Shown in pieces: positions 53,405 to 61,213 of a DNA stretch of 64,000 nucleotides. Positions within the stretch are counted from its first letter, which is position 1. Each line of letters opens with the position of its first letter. The position numbers were made by a program, and so were the translations under genes. The DNA is from Bryobacterales bacterium KBS 96 (GTDB taxonomy: Bacteria; Acidobacteriota; Terriglobia; Bryobacterales; Bryobacteraceae): positions 3,925,304-3,989,303 of the forward strand of contig KB906767.1 in the NCBI GenBank assembly GCA_000381625.1, written 5' to 3'. The notes beneath the pieces were generated by a model. The model was not told the DNA's origin. It searched no databases and saw only the letters and a program-made list of their open reading frames with translations.

Positions 53405-53915
53405 TCGATTTCAGGGCATCCTTTTTGCTGGTAAACCGTCGTGAGCTTCGGCATGGATAGTCCTGCTTTTCTGTCTTCCGTGGCGCTTGGTCCAGAGTCT
53501 GGATATGATTTAACGCGGCAATAAGCCTCGGTCCCAGGTCGCTCAGTTCGCGCGCGTGATCTTCCGATAATGCTTCGAGAACTTTGTTACCGGAGGGCGT
53601 GATCTGCAGGAGAACGCACCGGCGGTCTCGACTATCGTGGCTGCGCAAAATAAGGCCAGCTTGTTCGCAGCGAACGATCAACTCTCCAACGCTGTTATGG
53701 CGAAGGCCAAGTCGTTCCGCGGCATAAGCGACAGTTACTGCTGTGCCCTCGGGAGCGCCAGCAATCTGTAACAAGAGCTGGTGCTGTTGAGGAGGGAGAT
53801 TCACTCTACAGGCTACACGTTCACTAAATTGCAGAAACTTTCTGAGTTCGTGCCTGAACTCGGCAAGGACTTGTAGCTTTTTATTATTGGTGTGTCGCGC
53901 CCGATCGTCTTTCAC
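53289..53915 (-). CDS. MarR-family transcriptional regulator
   Basis: The frame starts with a GTG at 53915 and encodes 208 aa. A winged HTH is visible: QHQLLLQIAGAPEGTAVTVA, YAAERLGLRHNSVGELIVRC, EQAGLILRSHDSRDRRCVLL; the DSRDRR wing is typical of MarR. The usual family length is about 150, so the last 55 residues (Lys/Ser/Thr-rich) are an unusual tail, read over the start of the ClC gene. It probably controls itself and the ClC gene from the tandem sites just upstream. Confidence 0.85.
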   Translation of the reverse strand: MKDDRARHTNNKKLQVLAEFRHELRKFLQFSERVACRVNLPPQQHQLLLQIAGAPEGTAVTVAYAAERLGLRHNSVGELIVRCEQAGLILRSHDSRDRRCVLLQITPSGNKVLEALSEDHARELSDLGPRLIAALNHIQTLDQAPRKTEKQDYPCRSSRRFTSKKDALKSNERDTSKETASYKENTATFPAAKIHPDGPRGLGGDVFT

Positions 53916-53924
53916 TGCCTATAG

Positions 53925-53962
53925 ATATATCGTATCACGATTATGTATATATCGTATCACGA
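53925..53962. promoter_or_regulatory. tandem operator-like direct repeat upstream of the MarR gene
   Basis: ATATATCGTATCACGA occurs twice, at 53925-53940 and 53947-53962, with a 22-bp period (two helical turns). Each copy contains the inverted repeat TCGT-n3-ACGA. The first copy lies 10 bp upstream of the MarR start. Dimeric MarR proteins bind short palindromes, so an autoregulatory double operator is likely. Confidence 0.7.
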
Positions 53963-54297
53963 CGCTGGCAAACCTCGATGGGAGCCTGCTAGTTCACTAT
54001 CGGCCTGGGTAATAGCCCACCAACTGCGGCTTGTGAGAAGAGACGTTTCTGTATCGTCTATTAACTAATAATAGGAACCTCGATTGATGCCACGGCGAGC
54101 CCAAGCGGAGTCCTACATAATTACGCCTCCCGATAAGGAGAGCAAATAAGTTAGTTGTTAAACAACAGGTGTTATCTAACTCGTGGCAAATGACGTCGGG
54201 CTTCTCTGTGACGGTCTTGACAAATCGACTTGAGGGGGCGCTTAGCGCAGCGGAGCCATGACTTGCCGCTACACTGGATTGAAGCTTCTCCAAAGCC
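53963..54297. other. intergenic region between MarR and PIG-L genes
   Basis: About 335 bp. It must hold the promoter of the plus-strand PIG-L gene. The segment 54050-54180 is noticeably AT-rich. I see no RNA gene. A 127-codon minus-strand frame at 53997-54380 has no familiar motif. Confidence 0.4.
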
Positions 54298-56229
54298 ATG
54301 CACTGCGCGCTCATATCCTTTCTCCTAATCGCACCTCTTGCCGCAAGTCCGATTTCTGCTGCTAGTGTCGTCGCCACCACGGACCAAACGAATTACAACG
54401 CCGGCAGCGAGGTGCGAATTCGCCTCCAGCCTGTGGCATCGGGCGCCGCGTCGATCCGTTATGCAGGGGAGCAAAACGCGATCGCCAAAGAAATCCGGGT
54501 AGACGGAGCCGAGTACAAGCCGCTCTGGCGCATACCCTGGGACGTGCAAGCCGGCCGTTATGAAGTGGACATCACGACCGCCGACGGCAAAACCGTACGT
54601 GACGCGACCTCATTCGCCGTTCACCGCCAGCTCGTCAAAGTGCAATCGGTGGAACTGGACAAAACCTTCTACACGTCGGGCGATAGCATTAATCCGCGGA
54701 TTGTTGTGAAGAATCTCTCGAATCGGACCCTTCATAACCTGCAGGTCGAATTCGAACCCTATACCTATCCCTGGATAGCGCCCGACCCCGATGAGCCTCC
54801 GATGTGGAAGCATATCGTGACAAAATCGCTGTCTCTTGCGCCCGGCGCAGAGAAGGAATTTGACGTAAATAAGGCTGCGGTCGTGCAGACAGAGAAGGAG
54901 CCGATGCTGAACTATTACTCCGTCGTAATCCGCGATAGTCAAGAGCCGGATCATATTTACGATCTGGCGTTCGCGCTGCCAGCATTTACGGCTCCGCCGA
55001 ACACTTCGTTTCCCAAGCAGTATCCGTTTCTGTACCTCTACTCGCGTCTCAATGAGGTTTCGAAATCGGAGGCGTACCGCCATTTCTACCCACCACAGTT
55101 TGTATCGGACGTCATCCGCTTCGACACGGCCCACACGATGTTTCCAACGGGAGTGAAGCCAACAGTTCGGTTCTCGGTGAAGAAGCCGTCGGGCGCACAG
55201 TGGGATGGCGCGACCATGGCGGTGAGTCTGGTGGACGCCAGCGGTAAGGAGATCATCAACCTGCCCATCCGCGGAGAAATCGGCAGCCGCAGTCAAACAA
55301 TGTTCCACCCGCTGCCACCCGGAAACTACACGGTGAAAATATCGATCCACAACGCTGCTGGCGCAACCATCGCGCGAAACCAACTCGAGATCGCGGTCAA
55401 TCCGCTGCCGAAATCGATTCTCGTCTTTTGCGCCCACCAGGATGACGACACGGCCCACCCCGGCATCATTCGGGCCGCCGTTGAGAATCACATTCCCATC
55501 CATTTCGTTTATTTCACGGGCGGCGACGCCGGGGGTTGCGACCGCTACTACATGCATTCATGCGATGCGGCGCGCGCGATGGATTTCGGCGAAGTGCGCA
55601 TGGACGAGGCGCGCGCCTCGTTGGGGCATCTGGGCGTGTCACCCGGCCATTTGTTTTTCCTGGGAATGCCCGACGGCGGTCTTGGACAGATCTGGTACGA
55701 CCACGTGAAGCGAACCGAGCCGTACCTGTCCGTGCTGCTTGCGAGCGATCACTCGCCGTATCGCGACTCGGCCATTCCGAATCTGCCGTATTCGAGAGAA
55801 TCCGCCGTGGATGCCGCCAAGCAATTTATAGCTCGCTTCAAGCCCGACCTGATTATCACCGGGCATCCCGACGAGCGCCACGTCGATCACCGGACCAACA
55901 ACTGGATTGTCGTGAAAGCCATGCAGGAGATGCTGCGGGAAGGAACGATATCACGCGATACGAAGCTGCTGGTCGATGTTGTGTACGGCGCGCTACCCGG
56001 GCGGCACGCTCCCTATCACTACGAGAAGGACACGTTCTATGTGTCCGGCGAGGCGGCGAAATTGGGCCAAGAAGCGACCTGGTATTACGAGTCGCAGGAA
56101 GGCAACCATCAGCAGGCGAATATCACGGAGTTCGACAAGCTCCCGCGCCACGAGTTCTATCCACACTACTGGATTCTCGATTGGCAGGACCACGAACGCT
56201 GGAATGAGCAGCGGCCAGCGAATCAATAG
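54298..56229 (+). CDS. secreted PIG-L family N-acetylglucosaminyl-type deacetylase
   Basis: The 643-aa protein has a signal peptide (ALISFLLIAPLAASPISA). Two Ig-like beta-sandwich domains (about 25-115 and 120-365) precede a PIG-L domain (370-620). Zinc motifs are clear: AHQDDDTAHPG (H380, D382, D383) and GHPDERHVDHRTN (H528, D530, H531). PIG-L enzymes deacetylate N-acetylglucosamine derivatives. Export suggests an extracellular glycan substrate. It overlaps the convergent FAD oxidoreductase by 7 bp and lies 2.7 kb downstream of the secreted cluster. Confidence 0.88.
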   Translation: MHCALISFLLIAPLAASPISAASVVATTDQTNYNAGSEVRIRLQPVASGAASIRYAGEQNAIAKEIRVDGAEYKPLWRIPWDVQAGRYEVDITTADGKTVRDATSFAVHRQLVKVQSVELDKTFYTSGDSINPRIVVKNLSNRTLHNLQVEFEPYTYPWIAPDPDEPPMWKHIVTKSLSLAPGAEKEFDVNKAAVVQTEKEPMLNYYSVVIRDSQEPDHIYDLAFALPAFTAPPNTSFPKQYPFLYLYSRLNEVSKSEAYRHFYPPQFVSDVIRFDTAHTMFPTGVKPTVRFSVKKPSGAQWDGATMAVSLVDASGKEIINLPIRGEIGSRSQTMFHPLPPGNYTVKISIHNAAGATIARNQLEIAVNPLPKSILVFCAHQDDDTAHPGIIRAAVENHIPIHFVYFTGGDAGGCDRYYMHSCDAARAMDFGEVRMDEARASLGHLGVSPGHLFFLGMPDGGLGQIWYDHVKRTEPYLSVLLASDHSPYRDSAIPNLPYSRESAVDAAKQFIARFKPDLIITGHPDERHVDHRTNNWIVVKAMQEMLREGTISRDTKLLVDVVYGALPGRHAPYHYEKDTFYVSGEAAKLGQEATWYYESQEGNHQQANITEFDKLPRHEFYPHYWILDWQDHERWNEQRPANQ

Positions 56230-57446
56230 ACGCTGCGGTGCTGCTCGGTTCCTTTGGATGCGAGCGAGAAACGCGGTTCAACCGCCGGATCGGCGCGCCC
56301 CGTGACGCGCGCGGCTGTGTATTCACCCACGGCCGGTCCGTGCTTGAAGCCATGCCCTGAACCGCCGCCGGCAAACCAGACGTTCTCGAACTCCGGATGA
56401 CGATCGATCACAAAATCGCCGTTCGAGGTGTTTTCGTACTGGCAGACTCGCGAATCGACAATCGGCGCATCCGCCAGCGCCGGAAAGCGTTCTGCTACGT
56501 ATTCGCGCGCCTCTTTGATTTTGTCCGGCGTCACCAAGCGGCTTTCCGAATCGGGATCGAATGCCGGACCGTGATGATCGAACGCGAGTTTAAACCCGCG
56601 GGTCTCGATGTCGGGGAAACCATACATACCGCGGTTGTCGCCGAAGTCGATCCAGACGGGCAATTGCGGCGGCTCAAAGCGGCGGTCGCCCGGCGGAATT
56701 CCGAAGAACAGGACCTCCTGCCGCGTCGGGAAGATGCGGTTGCCGAGCAGATCCGGGAAAACCTTGCCGAGCCAAGGGCCGCACGCGAAAACAAACGCAT
56801 CGGCCGCAATCGATTCCCGTTGATTCGTGAGAACCGAGCGAAGTTTTCCCTTGCCGTGCGGAGCCTTTACTGCCGCGTGCCGGTAGACGCCGCCGTGCTT
56901 GACGAATTGTTCGACCACGGCCTGAACTGCCCGCCGGGCCATCAGCGCCCCGCTCTCCGGCTCATAAATCGCAACAGCGCCGCTCTCGGATTGAATCTGG
57001 GGATACCGGCGCGCTAATTCGCTCGCGGAGATATCTTCAAATTGCACGCCGACCTTCCGCAGCATCTCGCGGCTCTGTTGGGCATATTCGTTGTTCGGAG
57101 TCGCTATCCAGAGAACGCCGACTCGATGAAGCAGGTCGAGGCCGGTCTGCTCGCAGAAATTCGACCATAACGAGAGCGAGCGGTGCGCCATGCGCGTGTA
57201 AACCTCGTCCGGCCCGTATGCGCAACGAATGATGCGCGTTTCGCCGCCGGAACTGGCGCGGCTGCTGGCGGGACCATACTCATCGAGGAGGATGACTTTG
57301 TGCCCCGCGGCCAGGAGATGATAGGCCGTCCAGGCTCCGAACACTCCGGCGCCCACGACCGCATAGGTTTGTGGTTTTGGCGAGACCGCCGCCAGCGTTC
57401 CCGCCAGCACCGATCCGGCCCATTCGCGGCGGCTCATAGTGACCAT
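56223..57446 (-). CDS. FAD-dependent amine/sarcosine oxidase-like oxidoreductase
   Basis: The 407-aa protein begins MVTMSRREWAGSVLAG, where SRREW resembles a Tat signal though no full signal peptide follows. The FAD motif is YAVVGAGVFGAWTAYHLL (G32-x-G-x2-G), with ETRIIRCAYG and VWFAGGGSGHGFKHGP near the C-terminus, as in the DAO/N-methyltryptophan and sarcosine oxidase family. These enzymes oxidise secondary or tertiary amines to imines with H2O2. It lies downstream of the TonB receptor gene behind a hairpin repeat. Confidence 0.85.
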   Translation of the reverse strand: MVTMSRREWAGSVLAGTLAAVSPKPQTYAVVGAGVFGAWTAYHLLAAGHKVILLDEYGPASSRASSGGETRIIRCAYGPDEVYTRMAHRSLSLWSNFCEQTGLDLLHRVGVLWIATPNNEYAQQSREMLRKVGVQFEDISASELARRYPQIQSESGAVAIYEPESGALMARRAVQAVVEQFVKHGGVYRHAAVKAPHGKGKLRSVLTNQRESIAADAFVFACGPWLGKVFPDLLGNRIFPTRQEVLFFGIPPGDRRFEPPQLPVWIDFGDNRGMYGFPDIETRGFKLAFDHHGPAFDPDSESRLVTPDKIKEAREYVAERFPALADAPIVDSRVCQYENTSNGDFVIDRHPEFENVWFAGGGSGHGFKHGPAVGEYTAARVTGRADPAVEPRFSLASKGTEQHRSVY

Positions 57447-57471
57447 TTAGAACAGCTATCATTCTAAAACT

Positions 57472-57542
57472 GAGCCGGGGCGCAAGCGACCTAAAGCGAA
57501 TCGGGATCCTTCGCTACGCGGGTCGCTTGCGCTTCCCGGCTC
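57472..57542. repeat. nested hairpin repeat between TonB receptor and oxidoreductase genes
   Basis: GAGCCGGGGCGCAAGCGACC (57472-57491) pairs with the right arm at 57521-57542 over 20 bases with a 2-nt bulge. An inner hairpin AGCGAA/TTCGCT (57495-57500, 57510-57515) sits in the loop. It is too GC-balanced and lacks a U-run, so it is more likely an interspersed repeat than a simple terminator. Confidence 0.85.
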
Positions 57543-57553
57543 GGAATAGAGAA

Positions 57554-60500
57554 TCAGAACATCGCTCTCAGGCTGAATTGAATATTGCGCGGATCGTTGC
57601 GGGTGGCGTACACGGTCCCCAGATCGCCGCAATCGATACACGTGCTGATGTTGCTGCTGCCGTATCCCCATCCTCCATAAACCGGATGATTGAAGACGTT
57701 CAGGAACTCCCCTCGGAATTGTAGCCTGAAGCGCTCCGTTCCAAAGTTCTTCGCAACCGAGAGATCCCAATTCTTTGTTGCCGCTTCACGAACATGCGTA
57801 TCGTGTTGTGGAGCGTTGCCGATTGTATAGGGCGCCGTCTCCTCGTACGCGGATGGATTGATCCATTGATCCGCATTCTGATTTGACGGCGTAGGATTGC
57901 CGACCAGGTTCGGAATCTCGGGGCCGGGGAATCCATACGCGCCAAGCGGATTGCTGTAATAATCCCACACGACTTTCTGCAACGGCATGCCGCTCGAAAT
58001 GCGAATGCTCGAGGAAAGCTGCCAGTTGCCGAGGACCTGATTGACAAACAGAGGAGCGCCATTGCCCCAACGTTTGCCTCTCCCGTACGGCAGGTCGTAC
58101 ACGAATGCGGTTGCAAAACTATGCGGGATATCGTGTGCGCTTACCGAGTAATCGAGATTCGTATTATACGAATCCCGCCAGGCGTTTGCCGTAGCCCAGC
58201 CAATGAAATCCTCGGAGCCGTTATCCATCGCTTTGGACCAGCGGTAGGTGCTAATGAGACTCAAGCCGTTTTTGAATGCGTGCGTGTACTTTAAGTTCAA
58301 CGCGTTAAATTCCGAACGTGCGCCCGGCAAGGATCGGTTCCAATTCAGATATGTGAACTCAGGATAGGGACGCAGCAACTGGTTGTAAGCCACGGTGGGC
58401 CCGCTCAAGGGGCTGTTTGGATCTGTGATGACCCCGTTAAACGGATTCGCCACTTGCGCATCGAGTTGACTCCCCAGCGCTAGATACTGCCCCGGCAGCT
58501 GATCGGCATTCAAATCCGGATTTCCATACATCAGCTTGCGCCCACGGACGCCGGTATATCCGGCTTCGACTACAGAGTGACTCCCGAGCTGATACTGCAG
58601 ATCGAAGCTCCACTGTTCGGAATAGCCGGTCGGATGCGGCGCCTTCGGCCAAGCTTGGCCCACTCCCTGGCCGACAAATGTATTCAAGCCTTGTGAGTTG
58701 CCGACAGGCTGAACGACTCCGTTCGGGAAGGGATTACTGACGTCTCCTTGCGGGATGTAACCCTGGCCACCTACGGTTCCGATGTAGTTGGTCGTAGAAC
58801 TGTATCCGAGAAACTGACCCGGACTATCGAAGCTGATCATCGCCGATGCCGGAGCATAGAAGAGACCCGCGCCCGCGCGCGCCACTAACTTGTCTGTCAC
58901 TTTATAGGCGATGCCCAATCGAGGAGCAAGGTTGTTGTTATCGGGCGGCCAAGCAAAGCGATTGCCACTAGTGGCGTATTGGAATCCGCCGGTCACGGGG
59001 CGCCCGAGCGCCGGCGCCACGTCGGAGCTGATGGGATTCTCGATGTTCTCATTGAAATACGCCAGCCGGTTGTAGCGCTCCGTTGCCGGCCGCTGATTCT
59101 CATACCGCAGGCCGGCCGTAACGGTCAACCGCTGGTTCACGCGCCATTGATCCTGGAAATAGCCCCCAAACGTATGCAGACTCATCGCGGGGTCCATGTT
59201 CAGAGTCATGCCGCCGTTGCCTTGTCCCAACAACATGGACGCGATCGCGTTCCCGGTCTGTGTTGAGCTGACGTTCAAAGCCTGACATTCGCCAGGAATT
59301 GGTCCGGGATCGCAGGAAGTCATCGAACTGCTGAAGTTAAACGAGCCGGGTGATTCCTGGATGTTATTCATCAGCGCCACGTCGTAATTCGCGCCGAACT
59401 TCAAAGTATGCTTGGAGAACTCTTTTGTAAGGTTCACCTGGGCTGTATCGGAATCGCGAATATAACGGTCGTAACTCGAATAGGTGCTGCCGAGAACGGA
59501 GTAGAAGTCGGCATTGATCACCGGCACCAAGGGAGCTTGAAACAGGGTGGGAGAGAGGCCCACGCTGCTTGCGTCTGCCACGCCGTACCCGATAGAAGTC
59601 TGCGATTCGTGCCAGCGGCTGACCGCGATGTAGGAATCGATTACCCAGGTCGGACTTGGCGTCACGGTGTCGTTTAAGACGACCTGGAATCCGGTATCGT
59701 CGTTGTTCGCGCTCTCGTCGGCTCCATTGCAGAAGAAACACGGCGGAGTATAGTTTTGGCGAACCCGGTCCGACATGCGAACAAACAGGCGATGCACGGA
59801 GTTCTGATCCCAATCGACGCGCCAGTCGAACTTGTCGTTCGCGGTAAGCCCTTTGCCCTGAGCGAAGTAGTTGTTGATATTGAGCGGCCCCTGGCCTTGA
59901 CGGTTGGGATCGGCATATAGGTTTGCCATCTTCTGGCCTACCGGATTGATCAGATTCGACGGGATCTTATTACCGGGGAACGGATCGCGAGTATAGAACG
60001 TGTTGCCTTCCGCATCCGTCACCTGCCGCGTCGAGAACGGGTTGTAAAGCACCGCGGGAGATCCATCCGGATTGAGGGTTTGCGAAAAATCGCCCTGCTT
60101 CTCTGCCGCGGTTGGAACGGTTAGCAGACCGCTCGCATCCGTCTCCGGCTGTCGCAATCCTTCATAGGCCGCGAAGAAGAACAAGTTATAGCGCTTCAAG
60201 ATCGGGCCGCCGATATTGCCGCCGAACTGGTTGCGATGAAATTCGCCCTTGGGCGCCCCGTTCTTATCATTGGACCAAGTATTTGCATCTAATGCCGAGT
60301 TTCGTAGGTAGTCATACGCCTCGCCATGAAAAGAATTGGAGCCACTTTTCGTAATTAGCGTGACAACGCCCGATCCCGCGCGCTCGTATTGGGCATCATA
60401 TTCGTTCTGGACGATCTGCTGCTCTTGTACCGAATCGTTGATCGGAGACACCATCAGCCCGCCCCAATCGACCGCTTGGGAGGGCGCGCCATCAATCAAA

Positions 60501-61129
60501 ATCTCCGCGTTGCCGGATCGTCCGCCATTCAACCCAAACATACTGAAATTCTGGTCAAACGTTCCGGACCGCGACGTCATTCCACCCTGCGCTTCCGTTG
60601 TTCCGGCAAGAGAGAACACGAAGTTCAGCGGGTTCCGAGTGTTGTTCGGCAACGACTCGATCAAGTGAGCGTCAAAAGTGACGGAGTTGTTCGCGCTTTG
60701 CGTGTCGAGAAGGACCGTCTCCCCCGTGACTTCCACTTTCTGTTGCGTGGCGCCAAGCTGCAACGGAATGTTCACCGCTGCCGCAGTGTTGGCCCGTAGA
60801 ATCATGTCGCTCTGCACATAACTCTGAAACCCGGCTGCTTCGACGCTTATTTGGTACGTTCCAGGCAGAAGGTTGTCGAATTTGTACGTTCCATCAGTGC
60901 TGGACGTGACCTCGCGGGTATCATGCGTACTCATGTTCTGGAGCTGCACTTTGGCTCCGTTGACCACTGCTCCAGCCGGGTCTGTCACAAGGCCCGCAAT
61001 GGATGCGGAAAACGTCTGGGCGAAGCCGAGCTGGCATGAGATCAGCGCCGCGAAGAGAAACAACAGAGCCGGCGATTTTCGATGTAGAAACCAGCTTGAA
61101 ATCCGGTTTGTTATCGCTAATAGAGTCAT
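57554..61129 (-). CDS. TonB-dependent receptor, Oar-like with carboxypeptidase-regulatory domain
   Basis: The 1191-aa protein has a signal peptide (ALLFLFAALISCQLGFAQ) and a carboxypeptidase-regulatory-like domain (about 40-125; IAGLVTDPAGAVVNGAKVQL). The plug follows at about 130-260 with NAEILIDGAPSQ, and the barrel runs to the end. The C-terminus ends FSLRAMF with the terminal phenylalanine of outer-membrane proteins. Substrate is unknown; the family often takes up oligosaccharides or peptides. It follows a PQQ dehydrogenase and a ThuA-like gene on the same strand and may be cotranscribed (84-bp gap). Confidence 0.92.
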   Translation of the reverse strand: MTLLAITNRISSWFLHRKSPALLFLFAALISCQLGFAQTFSASIAGLVTDPAGAVVNGAKVQLQNMSTHDTREVTSSTDGTYKFDNLLPGTYQISVEAAGFQSYVQSDMILRANTAAAVNIPLQLGATQQKVEVTGETVLLDTQSANNSVTFDAHLIESLPNNTRNPLNFVFSLAGTTEAQGGMTSRSGTFDQNFSMFGLNGGRSGNAEILIDGAPSQAVDWGGLMVSPINDSVQEQQIVQNEYDAQYERAGSGVVTLITKSGSNSFHGEAYDYLRNSALDANTWSNDKNGAPKGEFHRNQFGGNIGGPILKRYNLFFFAAYEGLRQPETDASGLLTVPTAAEKQGDFSQTLNPDGSPAVLYNPFSTRQVTDAEGNTFYTRDPFPGNKIPSNLINPVGQKMANLYADPNRQGQGPLNINNYFAQGKGLTANDKFDWRVDWDQNSVHRLFVRMSDRVRQNYTPPCFFCNGADESANNDDTGFQVVLNDTVTPSPTWVIDSYIAVSRWHESQTSIGYGVADASSVGLSPTLFQAPLVPVINADFYSVLGSTYSSYDRYIRDSDTAQVNLTKEFSKHTLKFGANYDVALMNNIQESPGSFNFSSSMTSCDPGPIPGECQALNVSSTQTGNAIASMLLGQGNGGMTLNMDPAMSLHTFGGYFQDQWRVNQRLTVTAGLRYENQRPATERYNRLAYFNENIENPISSDVAPALGRPVTGGFQYATSGNRFAWPPDNNNLAPRLGIAYKVTDKLVARAGAGLFYAPASAMISFDSPGQFLGYSSTTNYIGTVGGQGYIPQGDVSNPFPNGVVQPVGNSQGLNTFVGQGVGQAWPKAPHPTGYSEQWSFDLQYQLGSHSVVEAGYTGVRGRKLMYGNPDLNADQLPGQYLALGSQLDAQVANPFNGVITDPNSPLSGPTVAYNQLLRPYPEFTYLNWNRSLPGARSEFNALNLKYTHAFKNGLSLISTYRWSKAMDNGSEDFIGWATANAWRDSYNTNLDYSVSAHDIPHSFATAFVYDLPYGRGKRWGNGAPLFVNQVLGNWQLSSSIRISSGMPLQKVVWDYYSNPLGAYGFPGPEIPNLVGNPTPSNQNADQWINPSAYEETAPYTIGNAPQHDTHVREAATKNWDLSVAKNFGTERFRLQFRGEFLNVFNHPVYGGWGYGSSNISTCIDCGDLGTVYATRNDPRNIQFSLRAMF

Positions 61130-61213
61130 GGGTTACCTCCTACGAACACTCCCGGCGTGAGCGCCAGGTGGGAACTGAGCGCGTGATAACGCGCCGCTTA
61201 AATTTGCACTTCA

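Noticed and set aside
54610-55557. 315-codon minus-strand frame
   Set aside because: Antisense to the PIG-L protein, whose zinc motifs fix the coding strand.
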